Below, in pieces: positions 1 through 13,035 of a stretch of 35,301 nucleotides of DNA. Under the pieces are notes generated by a model that was not told the DNA's origin, did no database searches, and was given only the letters and a program-made list of their open reading frames with translations. Every line of letters starts with the position of its first letter. Positions within the stretch are counted from its first letter, which is position 1. Source of the stretch: Glomus cerebriforme (Eukaryota; Glomeromycota; Glomeromycetes; Glomerales; Glomeraceae); contig QKYT01000174.1 in NCBI GenBank assembly GCA_003550305.1, positions 111,362-146,662 of the forward strand. The letters run 5' to 3'. The position numbers and the translations under genes are program-made.

Positions 1-505
1 AGTTGCGTGGAGGGGGATTTAGAGTAAGGAGATTAGGGAGAGGGTCTAGGGAGGGAGGATACTTTGATTACACCAGGGGCTATATTATATTCTCATCTAT
101 TTATCACAATATCACACCACCATTTTTTTAACCTAATGAGTTACGTGGAGGGGGATTTAGAGTAAGGAGATTAGGGAGAGGGTCTAGGGAGGGAGGATAC
201 TTTTATTACACCAGGGGCTATAATATATTCTCATCTATTTATCACAATATCACACCACCATTTTTTTTAACCTAATGAGTTACGTGGAGGGGGATTTAGA
301 ATAAGGAGATTAGGGAAAGGTCCAGGTACTTTTATTACACCAGAGACTATATATATTCTCACCTATTTGTCATAATATCACATCACCGTTTTTTAACCTA
401 ATGAGTTTGTATGGAGGGGATTTAGAGTAAGGAGATTGGGGAAAGGGTCTAAGGAGGGAGGATATTTTTATTACACCAAGGACTATATATTCTCACAATA
501 TCACA
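1..505. repeat. Minisatellite, about 138-bp unit, 3.7 copies
   Basis: Four head-to-tail units start near 1, 139, 278 and 404. Each begins with AGTTACGTGGAGGGGGATTT or a close variant and ends in a pyrimidine run followed by AACCTAATG. Units 1 and 2 are nearly identical; unit 3 has lost about 12 bp and unit 4 is truncated. The top strand is G-rich for about 60 bp per unit. The array starts at the first base of the window, so it probably extends to the left. No gene is visible in it. Confidence 0.9.
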
Positions 506-1012
506 GATAAGAGGATACCCAATACTGTACCCTCTAAAGTCTGAGATCCAATACAAACAAGCAACCACAACTTCACAATTCCTAACGAGTTTTGGAGTTA
601 TCTTTTTACTTTACAACTAGAAAGTTTATATCATTATGGTGTATCTTTTACTTTATGATCAGAAAGTTTTAATATCACTATGGTGATTCTTACTTTATGA
701 GTAGAAAGTTTTAGTGGTTCATGATTGTCTAATTATACTTTCTGGGATTAAATGTCCTTATGTTCGTTAACTAAAATGCGTATACATCTATTCATTTATT
801 ACAAAAAATTCGGTGATGTAAAGCGTGTTGGTTAGCTTTAGTTAAAGGTAAAAGGATCCGGTACGATATTAACTAGATGGTGAACATCTGGATAGTTTTC
901 CACATCATTATTTACAAAGACTATTAGGGTGAGTTCTCACTGAGCTACTTTTGTCCTTAAAAGTGAGAAGAATGGTAATGGTTTTGTTTTGGTAGTGAGA
1001 CTTTGGTTCTCA

Positions 1013-1053
1013 CTGAGAGAGGGGTCGCCGCCCCTGGCGACCCCCTCTCTCAG
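1013..1053. repeat. GC-rich perfect-stem hairpin
   Basis: The arms CTGAGAGAGGGGTCGCC (1013-1029) and GGCGACCCCCTCTCTCAG (1036-1053) are complementary apart from one extra C in the right arm, around a 6-nt loop. A shorter inverted pair, AGTGAGA/TCTCACT, lies just upstream (about 994-1013). In such AT-rich DNA this is a strong local anomaly. It may be a transposon terminus or a structured transcript. No flanking open frame links it to a gene. Confidence 0.75.
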
Positions 1054-2281
1054 CAGCATTCGAGACTTCATCAGTAGGACTTCTATATTTTGCTGCAGCC
1101 TGCAGGTCATCGAGGGTTATAAACTAAAATAAAAAATACAAAACCATTAAACGGAATTCCTTTGATTCTGGAATTACCCCCTAAAAAAAAACAAAATTCG
1201 GTTATTTAATATACGTTTCTTTCCGTTTTTAAACCTAATTTCTCTCTTGAGAATATCACGTCTTCGTGTCTTAGTCCCTAATCTTCGGGTTCAATCAATA
1301 GAGGACAACAAATAATGCATTGATGATAAACTTGAAAATTTTTATGTTGATGCGGATTCGTTACAAATTTAATTAGTAAGACAAAACTAAAACAGAGTAA
1401 ACCCTATCTATATTGACAACTATAAATAATTGCGTCAAACTTGATAAATTAATGGTGAAAAACTGTTCACGTGATGCAACAGAATCAACTCTCATTTCAT
1501 ACTTTGATAATTTAATTTTTTTATGTTTCTTTATTTAATTTGTAATATGTTACGCATTCTAATAAATCTTTTTCCAACTATCTATTTTTAATAATTTTAA
1601 TAACGAAATTTTATTTATAATTCTAAATTTATTAATTTAATTAATTGAAGATTAATCTTATATCTTGAGTAAAAAAAAGTATTACAATATTTATATTGTA
1701 ATCTATTTAAAATGTATCTTCACCGAAAATAAAGAATAACGCATTCCGGATGTTGGCTGCAATTTCATTTCTCTTACATCTCATTTAGCCTTAATTTAAA
1801 AACAAAAAAAATTAGAACATTTTAACGACAATTAAAGATTCTAATGGCACAGTTAAGTTAATCCTGGTATTTTGGTTATAAGGAATAATTTTATCTTCCC
1901 TGCGTCTGCCTATTGAAAGCACCCGACATTTTTTGTTTATGAAGAATAATTTCAACTTCCTATGTACTAACGAGAAAATTTTAACTTTGATGAAGAAATT
2001 TAATTCACATGTGATAAAAATATCTAACATTCTTTGCAATCACATTTACTAATACCATATCTTGATATCTAATGATCTTTGGAATAAATATCGTGATCCT
2101 ACATTCAAAATTTTTTCTTTAGCCCTCGTCAGCCATAATTACTACTTTTTATTTAAAAATTTCTTATCTTATACGTATAAACACACATATAAATATACCG
2201 TAGTAACAAGTAACAAGTAACCATACTCATAAATCGTAATTTCTATATTCAGGAGGATTGATTCTAGTTAAGAAACTACCT
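1054..2281. other. Intergenic, no gene recognised
   Basis: AT-rich sequence between the hairpin and the F-box gene. It contains only short frames without recognisable protein features. The 3' UTR of the minus-strand F-box gene should lie in the last few hundred bases. No tRNA or other RNA gene was seen. Confidence 0.5.
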
Positions 2282-3862
2282 TTAGAAAATTAAACTACAA
2301 AATTCAATTTTTTCCACAACTTTAATATACTCTTTGGCTTTCTCCAAAGCACCATTAGATACCTTCGATTTTGAATACAACTTCAATTCATCCAATGAAG
2401 AACCAACAATTTCTCTCGCATATTTTACCACCACATCCAAATGTTGATCATTGAAACATCTAGAGTATAATAAATTAAATTTTGATAATCTTGCTTTACA
2501 ATTGGATAATAATCCATTCAATGATTCGACTGAAAAATCATTTAATGTTGAAATTTCTAAAATTCTTAAACTTTTAGATAATTTCTTTCCAATATCAGGT
2601 AAATATTCTTCAAGTTCTACATCATTATTCAAGTAAAGAACAAGTTCTTGAAGTCTATTACATGAAGAAAGTACTGCTAAAAATGGTGTTGATAATGTTT
2701 TTGTAATTGTAGCATCAATTAAAACTAAATTTTGACAATATAATGTAATGGTTTCAATACTTTGTAAACTAATATAAGGTGTTGAAATTTCCCAAAGTTG
2801 TGATTGAACACTCCTGAATGAATCGTTAAAAGTTAAACATTTCAAACTCCGATTCGTACGTTTTAACATTGATGATATATCATAAGTGACTTCTTCTATA
2901 TCCAAATCCAAAAATAAAAGTTCATATGAAAATTCTCGAAGTTTCGGTAAATTACATTCTCTTGAGAATTCATCCAATAATCCTTTTTGAAGATTAAATG
3001 ATTCTCTAAAGATTAATCGTTCCAAATCAACACATTTCGCTAATCCAAGTAAAGATGTACAATCATTAAAATTTACTCGATGAAAAATGATTTCCTTCAA
3101 ACTATTTCTATGTTGCCAAAGTGGTGGTCCAATTGACCAACCTCCTTCGTATAAGAAGGTGGAAAAGATTTTAAGATTTCGTTGTTTTTTAATTAATTTT
3201 CCTAATGTCAGATCATGAATAGTATGTTCATTATAATAAACATCTAAATTTTCAATCTTATGACATATTTTTGATAATGCAATTAAAATTCCTCTTTGAT
3301 CAAAATTTGAATCTAAAATCAATTCTTTTAAATTTGATAAAGATTCTTTTGCTCCTGGGAATGTTGGTAATAATAAGTACCAATCATAAACTGGATAATC
3401 TACTGGAAAGTTTTTTAAACTAGTATGATCAAATGTAAGTTCAAGTCGTTCTATTTTTACCGAGTTCGCAATAAATAATTTACAAAGTTCTCTTACGATT
3501 AAAAGAACTGACGTTCTGTCATATTTTTCAAATAAAGCTTCCGTTGTAATAAATAATGACTTGATACATATTTTTCGTATAAATGATGGATAATTATAAG
3601 TAGGTGCATGTGATGTAGTAGTTAAAGGGAGTTCTACATCATTTTTGAGTAATGTTAATTTGGAACTTTCGGGAAGACAATTTAAATAAGTTTGAATTAT
3701 CAATTTATTTGGTTCTTTAAAATATCCAAAAGGAAATTTCCATAAATATTGAACAGAAACAGAACTTAATAAACAATTCACCAAAATACAAGAATACAAT
3801 GATTTATAATCAAGATTTTTTATTATTTCTTCAAGACATTCAATTGGTAATGTCGACAACAT
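2282..3862 (-). CDS. F-box / leucine-rich-repeat protein
   Basis: Intronless 526-aa frame, start ATG at 3862. The N-terminus (residues about 2-45: LPIECLEEIIKNL, then SLYSCILVNCLL, then YLWKFPFGYF) is an F-box of the expanded Glomeromycota type. F-box proteins bind SKP1 and recruit substrates to SCF ubiquitin ligases. The rest is irregular leucine-rich sequence with repeated blocks such as NLKELIL, KLREFSYELL, LQELVLYL and KSLRILEIS, consistent with degenerate LRRs that would form the substrate-binding surface. There is no signal peptide or membrane segment. It is the minus-strand neighbour downstream of TAF1, separated by about 500 bp, and is probably transcribed on its own. The substrate cannot be inferred. 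Gene type is secure; the function is by family. Confidence 0.9.
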   Translation of the reverse strand: MLSTLPIECLEEIIKNLDYKSLYSCILVNCLLSSVSVQYLWKFPFGYFKEPNKLIIQTYLNCLPESSKLTLLKNDVELPLTTTSHAPTYNYPSFIRKICIKSLFITTEALFEKYDRTSVLLIVRELCKLFIANSVKIERLELTFDHTSLKNFPVDYPVYDWYLLLPTFPGAKESLSNLKELILDSNFDQRGILIALSKICHKIENLDVYYNEHTIHDLTLGKLIKKQRNLKIFSTFLYEGGWSIGPPLWQHRNSLKEIIFHRVNFNDCTSLLGLAKCVDLERLIFRESFNLQKGLLDEFSRECNLPKLREFSYELLFLDLDIEEVTYDISSMLKRTNRSLKCLTFNDSFRSVQSQLWEISTPYISLQSIETITLYCQNLVLIDATITKTLSTPFLAVLSSCNRLQELVLYLNNDVELEEYLPDIGKKLSKSLRILEISTLNDFSVESLNGLLSNCKARLSKFNLLYSRCFNDQHLDVVVKYAREIVGSSLDELKLYSKSKVSNGALEKAKEYIKVVEKIEFCSLIF

Positions 3863-4376
3863 ATTATTTATATTATTATGTGATTAACGTGATTTACGTG
3901 AGAAAGAGAATTGGAAAGAAACAAAAAGAGAGACGAAAACTATATAGAGTACTACATTTATGGTCTAGTACTTATTTAGTTAATAACTAATTATCATGAA
4001 TTTTCGGGAAACTTCCATACAAATGCACAAATAAATTACCATTGTAAATCATTACCACTTTCATAAATACCTTTAATTATTTTGACCTACATAACATGAA
4101 AACGTGCATTTGCAGGTCCCAAGCCGCATCATTATGACAATCAAATGATATTTATTTATTTATAAAATCCGTGGTTATTCAAATTATCAAAAACTTATTA
4201 AAAAAAAAAAAAAGTATCAGCCCAATCAAATCCTATGAAAAAAAAAATATTACATATAAAAGGGAATATAATAATAATCACATATAACTAAATTGAATAA
4301 ATTGAATAAATAATATTTAAAAGGTTAGTAATAAAATTTTTTCATTAATATTAATTCTTACATCATAAACTTTTCG
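3863..4376. other. Intergenic between F-box promoter and TAF1 3' end
   Basis: About 510 bp holding the F-box promoter side and the TAF1 3' UTR. It is AT-rich with an A13 run near 4200. No ORF or RNA gene was recognised. A short plus-strand frame at 3799-3990 overlaps the F-box start on the other strand and has no protein-like features. Confidence 0.5.
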
Positions 4377-7300
4377 TTAAAATCCGGCTTCTCTGATTAA
4401 TTCTTCTGCTTTAGTATATAAATTTTTAGCAATTATAGTATAACCGCTAGCGTTACCATTATAGATTTGACAGTTATTAACCATTAGTTTCATATCTTGC
4501 ATAAACTCCGTAATAGTTTTATAATCACCACGAGAATTTTTCTATAACCAAATATTAATTTATTAAGATCACATTGAAATCTCGGAAAAATAATTTGCAA
4601 TAAAAAAAAATTACCAACATTTTGCATTTGCGTTAAAGCAATGGGTTCTTTTATAATCGTGTTATAATCAGGCGCAATTTCAGCAGTAACTGGGTAATGA
4701 AAATGATGCGCCTGGAATTTATAAAAAATATTTTAATCAGTATAGAAAAATTAGAAGATAATTAACAAATTTTTTTTTTTTTTAAAAAATGATTACATTT
4801 TCCGTATCCCAGAGAGTTTTAATTATATTACTGATTAAACTGGTTACGTCGATAAATGGCCGTTTGCGATCAGTAGCAGAATCCAAGTCTGGTGCTGGTC
4901 TTTTACGTTTTGAAGTTTCGCCTGAAATATATATATTTTTTTTTAAAAGAAAATTTTAATTAACGAACATAAAAACTAACCAAGATAAACATACTTGATT
5001 GCAATGTAATTTTTATTTTTGTTGTTTCAGGGGGCCTATTTTACATAAAAAAAATATATAATTGTGAGTGGACAAATGTTATTCACGTGATCTATTGAAT
5101 TTTTCACTTACTTTTCTACAGCAGACTTTGACTTTATCAAAATTCTGCTCCTCTCCGTTTTAATGATAGGAGCATCTGTAGTAGAGGTGGTGGAATCAGA
5201 TGGACCTGCTAAGGTTGGGCTCATAGGATTTTCTCCTATTGCATTCATTCCATAACGAGGACACTTTTTATTTGTTTTCATGTGACCGGTTTGACCACAA
5301 TTACCACAACGTCTCTAAAAGAAACAACTCGATTCAATTAGTTTGTTTAAAAAATAAAATAAATTAAAAAATTTTTTACAATAGTATCCGTTTTCTTGTC
5401 TTTATTGGATAATCCATATGTAGAATCGCTTGCTGACGCAGCCTTTGCGGCTTCACGAGCAGCTTTACGCTGTTGACGTCTCTCTTGATTTCTCCTTAAT
5501 TTGGCCAATTGATCTTGGATCCTAAAAGAAAGGGGTATATGTATATAAAACAATTTAACAATAATAAAAATTAAATAATTAAAAGTACAATTTTAATACC
5601 TTTTCTTCAATCTTTTATTTCTTTCTTCATCATTTGTAGGTTCTAACAGCTCAGCACTACAAAAATAAAATAATAATTAAACATAAATCTATATTAAAAG
5701 AAAAATAATTAACTTGAAGAAATAATATACGCTGTCGTTTGTTCTTCAATAATTTGTCTTTGATTAATATATGCATTTATTACAGCTGGGTCAGTAACGT
5801 GTGTCTTTGTCCATATTGGTTCCCCTGTCGGTGACCTCACCTACAAATGGGAAAAATATTATTGTCAGTCAATAAAATCCTATATAACATATTATGTTCG
5901 GTCTAAACTTACAAGTCTGTTTATAACAAGCGCCCTGTTACGATGGGATCCAAAATCATAATTTGCTCTAGAACTAATACTGCCATCAAGAGATGTTGCA
6001 TCATCGTAATCTGCAGGTGTGATAGCCAATGGAGAACTTGATTCTTCTCGATCAGGCATTGCAGAATCAATCATATTCTGATAGTCAACATCACTATCAA
6101 TCTAATACAAATTTGAGAATATAAGAAAAAAATTGTCGACAGAACTCTTAAAGTAAAAACAAAATCTCATTTACTTGATTGTCATCGTCGTTCATAAATT
6201 GATTATTTGAATAAGATCCGGTATCATCAGCATGTTTTACAGTTTCTGTATTTGAATCTAAATGTTTACTAAGAGATGTATATTGAGCATTCCAAATACG
6301 GTAGATCTATATAATAGGTTATAATATTAAATACAAATCTTAAATTTTTATATTTATTTATTTATTTGTTTTGAAAAAAAATACCTCTTGATTGTATCTT
6401 TTCCATTGTTCAACTACATTATATTTGTGTCCACTTTTTGGTCTATTCTCTATTTCAGCTGCAATCGATTAAGGAACAACAAATTAGTAAGAAAGATGAA
6501 TTCATTTGATCAAAATAAACTTTGTTCATACCAAGCTTATCTTGGGCAGATTCGCCCGCTTTAAGAAAGATATCTTTCATTGATATTCGAATGAAACTGA
6601 AACCCTCGCCTCGCCCCGTAGGATCACCTTCACCATGCAATTTTAACATGGCATTTGTCTATATCAAATTGGGAAAAGTATTATTATCTTTTTGATAATA
6701 AATTAATCGATATATGAAATAATAATAACCTGTGTAGCATTGAGGAAATTTCTCGTCGTTATCCAAGGAGCCAATTGTTGTTCAATAGCAAGTTTAGACT
6801 CCTCAATAGCTAACTTATTGTCATCTTGTACACCATCATCTTCATCTTTTTTAGCTGGTTTATTTTTATCGTCATCTTCAGTCCACATTGATTTATAACC
6901 GGCATCTTGTAAATGCCTTTCTCCAACCATCATACTTTCTTCTAAACAAATCTTTTAAATAATTTAAATTTTAGATACAAATATAAGAAATCAAAAGTAT
7001 TTAACGATTACCAACCATCTCTGGTGTCAGCATTCTTCTAAGTTCATCTTCAGTTGGAAGACGGACTGAAGGTTTCAATTTCCAAATTGGACTATTATTG
7101 AAATTTCCTTTCTTACGGGCCATTTCAGCAAATTCCTAGCGAATATTATGATTATTATTAAATATAACCAATAAATACTATAATATAAAGATGTAAAAGA
7201 ATAAAATTTATAGTACCTTTAAACGCCCACGAAGAGTCTGAAGCGAATAGTCTGGAAACTTCTTAGTAAGTTTATCCTGGATTAAAAGATTATATTTATT

Positions 7301-10123
7301 CTTTTTCATGTATCGAAAGGCAGCAACTTGGATACGAGTATTGGCTATGGTTTTCGCTTTTCTAGATGGTGGCGAGGGAACTTCTTGCATAGGAAATGTT
7401 TGCCCAACTACGAAAAGATTCTTTAATTCGCGTACATAATATTTTGATCTTCCTTTATATATATTTCTGATATTACAACAATAATTATGAAAGATTAATA
7501 CTAATATTACTGAAGGATAATAAATATAAAGGTAGAATACTAACCTAATAATTAAGAAATCTGTATCATTAACATCATGTCTGAATAATGGTGCCCTGAT
7601 CAAATTATTATATAGCGCGGGTATGACTTGTCCTCGTTCCACATTGCCAAAATTCATGAAAGGCGATTCATCAATCACATCAAGGATGACTGGATCACCT
7701 ATATCAAGCTATATATAATATAGAATTTAGTTATTTTCAATAAAAAGTATTTATAAAATTTTAGGATACCTAAACCTATTCAAATAATTAATAACCTTAG
7801 GTACGAAAGGATCATTTGGATCCTTTTTCCTATAAAAATTAAGCAATAAAGTGCCCATTCCAATATTTGATAATATTGGCGGATATTCCTCCTAATTAAC
7901 AATATAACAATAAAGGTACAATTATTAAATAGAAATTTAGAAATGGTAATAATCGGAGATAATTGAATAAATACCGAATATTCAAATAAGACATAATCAG
8001 ATTTATCTTTGAGAGTTAAATCTTTTGATTTTTTCATAGCCTCACGTCTTCTGATTTTTTTCTTTTTGATTTTCTTCATTTTACTAAAATGAATTTCCTG
8101 TTCAAGAGGAAATTGAATCGACGGACGATGTAAAGCTCGAATGTCCGATTTAGTGAACTTTGTCTTGAACTTTAATATATATCATTATTAATATTTTAAA
8201 ATAACATTTTACTTTTTAAGAATATAGAACATACATATTGTGAGTGTAATCGAAGAGCAGGTAAAGAATGTTGAATGTACATTCGCCCAAAATTAAGTCG
8301 TCTTTGATAGACTCGTCTTTCAGGTTTATAAGAAAAACCAAAAGGTTTCTATATATAATAAAATGATATAAAATTAATTAAGCTCCCCACAAAATGATGA
8401 GATGATGTTTAAAATTACCTTAGGGATATATCTAACTATTTTTCTGCCTTTTATATCTATAATTAGAGAACATGAGTTGACTTATCTCATTTGTTAAGGG
8501 GCTATAATTCAAAATATATATAATCAAACCTGGTAAATCAGAAGCTGTTGGTTTTGGTGGCTCAAGAGCAGAATAATCAAAAAGCAAATTTGGATCATTC
8601 ATATCCAATGTTAGTTTAGCAAAAGGGATAGATCCACTATAATCATCCCATAGAATATGATTAATCCATTCTCCACTTTCTAATTCAGCATTTCGATAAG
8701 CCATTATAGCATTAGACTCCTATAATATAAAATAAATTAAAATTTTGCGAGATTCAATTTCTCTCAATATATAAAGTTTGATAAGTACCTCCGGCTCGGA
8801 TATATAATCCATGTCAAGACTAAAAGATAACATTGTCATGGATAATTCGACATCATATATATTTTTCTAAAACATAATATCGGTTGATTTTATATATTAA
8901 ATACCTCGTTTGATCCTCATCATCAGTATCCCATAAAATCTTATCTTCCCAAGTATCCATTACGATAGAATAATACGCATTATTCTTCTCTGGAACTTTC
9001 CAAGATAACTTTTCCGTTTCAAATAGTTTATCCTAGTAATTTATTACATGATTTGAATAATAATAATTATTTAATTTTTGTAATCTTTTTTTTTTAATAA
9101 AAAATGATAATTATTATTGAACCATTACATGGTGAGCTTCCGCTTCAAAATCACTTTCATACATGCTACCATCAGAAACTTGAGTCATTGGCGAAGATGG
9201 AACTGGTTCTTCTAATTCCTCGGATTTGTTATCAATTGATATAAAGAATTGTTTTAAAGAACCAAAAAGTTGTCGTTCATCTTTTGCAAACTCGAACTCT
9301 GTTTGTGGCTCGACTAATAAATTCAAATTTAATGTAAACTCATATAGTAAAAATATAATCAAAGCAATATAAAGTACAACATGATGTAGTACCGTGCATA
9401 TTTAATTGATGTAATTTACGCTGGGTGAGCTTAGTTGCAAACAATTCCGAGAACTTCAAGATTTTGTCTTTCTCGAATGCAGGATATAATGTTTTTATGT
9501 TTATTTCTGATTTCACTTCTTCATTGTTTCGTCTGATAACTTTTTGTAATTCGTTATCTACTGTAGATAAATCCTGTAAGGGAACAGCGGTTGTGGAAGT
9601 TATGGTTTTATAAAGTTCTCCAGTTTGTGGACCTCCTTGTTTTACATTTCCTGCTGATTCTAAACTGTTAGATTGTAAAGTCGAAAAAGATCTTTTTATG
9701 TTCATAACACTATTAACGCCTTGTTGATAGTATTTTTCTGAAAACATTGATTCGTCGGCTAGTTCATTAAAATCGGAATAATCGATTGCATCCTCTTCAG
9801 GCCTAATACTTGATTCACCAGGTGTTTGTACTGGCGTTTGAGTTGACACTTCACTTTTAATGGCGTCCTCCTCCTCCTTATCGTCAATACCCAATGAACG
9901 AACTGAAAAAATTTCATTCAAAACATCTTTTTGTAAGCTTTCTCGAATTTCCTAGATAAAAATAATATAAAAAAGGTAAGTGTATGCTTGAAAACACCAA
10001 AAAAAAAAACAGAAAAATCTATTTTAATCCGCGATTTGTTTGAATAAATACTTCATCGAAACCAGCGCCCTCAAGTTGTCCTTCTTCGTCGAAATTTCCA
10101 AAAAATAGACCTGCATAACTCAT
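4377..10123 (-). CDS. TAF1: TFIID subunit TAF1 with C-terminal bromodomain
   Basis: Largest TFIID subunit, a nuclear scaffold for TBP and core-promoter recognition. I placed 26 exons, all GT-AG and in phase: 10123-10052, 9951-9393, 9313-9129, 9032-8905, 8819-8789, 8719-8530, 8456-8419, 8348-8235, 8169-7975, 7891-7796, 7708-7545, 7466-7217, 7135-7012, 6941-6730, 6658-6532, 6458-6385, 6306-6175, 6101-5913, 5840-5731, 5656-5600, 5521-5380, 5314-5112, 5035-4995, 4921-4797, 4711-4619, 4541-4377 (1271 aa). In order: TBP-binding-like N-terminus (AGLFFGNFDEEGQLEG), WEDKILWD region, long TAF1 core/DUF3591 (GRKIVRYIPK, EEYPPIL, TDFLIIR, DPTGRGEGFSFIRI), coiled Arg/Lys segment, zinc knuckle C1066-C1069-H1074-C1081, and one bromodomain (about 1165-1260) with PDY1202 and N1245. 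Least certain joints: exon 5 acceptor (chosen for frame and intron length) and the weak GTTGGT donor of exon 25. Neither alters the identification. Confidence 0.95.
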
Positions 10124-11349
10124 TGTGAAAACTTATAGTGATGATCGAGAACTTTAAATAATAGATCTCTCAAGCGATCTATAAGAAACACTGAAAAGTC
10201 GACAGCAATTTATAAGCAAACTTAGTTGTGAGTTTGCTCTTATTATAGATAAATTCGACAATCATGATTGAAAAATTTGAAAAATTCAAATACTATATGC
10301 CACAAATCATAATTGATCATGACTAATATACATAAAAATAGAATCACGTGATCCGGATTTTCGAAATAACATTTTTTCGGTACTAAACTTTAAATATAAT
10401 TTGAAAAGCTCATAAGCAATTTTTTTTTATTGAAGATCTAATGCATTTTTAAGATTATATGTATTAGAAACTATTAATTTTATGATGCAAAATTCAAAAC
10501 TTTTCTATCCATTTAAAATTTATATTTCAGCAGCTAAAAATACTAAAATCCAGCGAATTTTGTAGTTTAGCATTATTAGAAGACAATCAAAATTTTGAAA
10601 TTTATCAAGCAAATATTTTGAAAAAACTGAATACTTGTGTAACTAGATATAAGTTAATTAATAAAAAAACAATTTTAATTACTTTAAATAAAGCCAAAAA
10701 TAAAAAAAATCACTTGCTTATTAATTAGTAATCTAATCAATAAATAAAAGAAAATATTCTTTTCTAAAAGACATATAAAACTATATTTTAATAAATTTCA
10801 CCTCAAGTAATTTTTGAATTTAATTATCTTAGATGGTTTTAATAATTAAAAATTTTAATTTCATCTTTCCAAGTAATTTTAATGATTTTTCACTTCAGGT
10901 GATTTTTATCTTAATTTTGTATTATATTTTAGCACAAATATAATATAAAAATCATATTTATTTTTATATTTTAATTTCTTTTTTTTTTCTTTTTGAATTA
11001 AATTTATTAATTTTAGTCTTGTACTTTAAAATGATAAATAATTTGTTCTTTATTTTTCTTTATTTTAGAATATTTATTAATATTTTTTTACTATTTTTTG
11101 TATATACAGTATATATTTTAATTTTAAAAAACTTTTGAAAAATAATAACTTTCAAATAGTATAATTTTAGAATTAATTTTACATTCATCATGATTTACAT
11201 TGTACATAAATTTTAAATTTTTTTTATAAAAATTTTTAAATAAAGACATTACTTTTTTCATTTTGTTTTCTTGTATTTTTTTTAAAGAAAATTTTTCTTT
11301 CTTAATAATAAATAATTTTAAATGATTAGCTTCTTTTGATAATAATATG
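10124..11349. other. TAF1 upstream region and AT-rich spacer
   Basis: The first 200-300 bp upstream of the TAF1 ATG are the likely promoter. They contain an 8-bp inverted repeat, AGCAAACT/AGTTTGCT (10215-10222 and 10231-10238), and a CACGTGA E-box-like site near 10345. The rest is very AT-rich with no open frame. Short related TTTTCACTTCAGGTGATTTT-like stretches near 10800-10910 suggest old repeats. Confidence 0.45.
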
Positions 11350-11489
11350 GAGTTTAATACTAAAGCTCTGAATCTGACCTAATAGATCAGGTGACCTAAT
11401 GGGTTAACCTGAAAAATTTGAGTCAGATGATCAGATCATCAAATTCATAATTTAACCTTTGAGTCAAGTTAGTAAGGTTAGTATCAACT

Positions 11490-11740
11490 AAGATTGCTTA
11501 GTGAAACTAGGAGGTTTAGCAAATAGATGAAATGATGAAATATTATAATTTGATGAAATTATATTAAAGTTTTATTAAAAAGTTAGCAAAACTTGATGCT
11601 ATCAAAACCTATTATAAATGGTAAAACTGATAAAACTCTGTGAAACTATAATAAAACTATAGTAAAAATTTAGCGAAACTAAGTGTAAGATTTTAAAACA
11701 GTTTAGACAAGTAATCTTAGTATCAGCTAGATACCCAACC
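11490..11740 (+). repeat. Dispersed repeat copy 1 (GAAACTA-GGTTTAG family)
   Basis: It begins GGAGGTTTAGCAAAT and runs through ATTATATTAAAGTTTTATTA, AAAAGTTAGCAAAA, AAACTATAATAAAACTATA and TAAGATTTTA to CAGTTTAGACAAGTAA. A second copy with the same order of blocks is at 19218-19470. Both contain repeated AAAACT/GAAACT words. The copies diverge at many sites, so this is an old dispersed family, not a recent duplication. Confidence 0.7.
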
Positions 11741-13035
11741 TGACCTATTGACCTGATATACATTTGGATCAAATAAATAATATTTTTTTAGTAATTAAAT
11801 ATAAAAAAATATTTCAATATTTTTTATATATAAACTAGCCAGTATTTTATCATTATAATACCTACTGTATTATGCATGAAATTTCTTTGGTCAAAAGTGC
11901 ATAGTAAAATATAACATGTACATATCCTAGATATTATCTTACAAGTGATGAAGATTCTTCAAGATATTATCCTATGAATGATGATGATAATTCTGCTTTT
12001 TTTATAGATGAAAATGATAATAAATTATGATAATATTTTCAAATATTTTTAAATTAATTGATTGATTTTTAAAAATTTCATTTAATTGGAATAATTAAAA
12101 TAATTAATCATTTAGGTTGCATATAAAATTAACATTTTTTTAAAGTTCTTTTTTAAATTGATTAATTTTTATTATAAGAAAAATTTGCTCAAATTTTTCT
12201 TAACAATCTTAATTTAAGGATCAAATTTTTTTTTTTTAAATTAATTATGTTTTGAAAAATTTGAAATGCTTTCAATTTAATTAGATCAATTAAAATTTTA
12301 GATTGTGCATGAAATTAGTTACCATTTTTTTTTAAAAGAAAAAAAAATACTGCTTTTTATAATTTTAAAAAATTCTGATTAAAATTCTGATTTAAATTTC
12401 ATTAAATTTCAAATAATAAAAAAGTAATATACCTATACTAATCTAATAAAACTATTTTAAATTTACAATCAGTTTTCTCATGACAGTCATAATGAGACAG
12501 CACATTCATATGATAATAATGATTTTAATAACATATTATCTAAAAATATTGACATTATAAGAAAAACTGCTAAAACTAATTAGTTTTCTATTAATTTTAT
12601 ATAAAAAGCTAATTTTTGAAATATCATATTTAATTGATATAAGTGTGATATTTCCTGTAAAATATAATCATCTTTAATTATTTATATCTAATAATTTATA
12701 ATTTTATTTCACTGGATTGATTATTAACATGTCTAATGAAAATAATATTTTAAAACATTATTACTATAAAATTGATAATACAGTTATACAGAAGAGGAGG
12801 AAACCAAATTTGAAATAATACCTGATCTAACTTATAGATTAATTTATTTATGGTTAGTAATTTTACATTGGGTAATTAACATTATTTATATATAAAAAAA
12901 AAATAAATATACATGTAACAGCCTGTTATACACTTTATTTGTAATAACCTCAAAAATTTTAATTTTTGTGTAATATTATGTATTGACATTATCACATGCA
13001 TATTATTATTTGTTTATCATGATAATCTGATACGT

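Noticed and set aside
1812..2039. 75-aa minus-strand frame downstream of the F-box gene
   Set aside because: No recognisable domain, biased AT-driven composition and no splice or regulatory context. It could be a remnant but cannot be supported.
8868..8904. Alternative TAF1 exon 5 acceptor at ATGTTTTAG
   Set aside because: It would give an intron of about 37 nt and a frame that stops after ten codons. The acceptor before 8819 keeps frame with an 85-nt intron.
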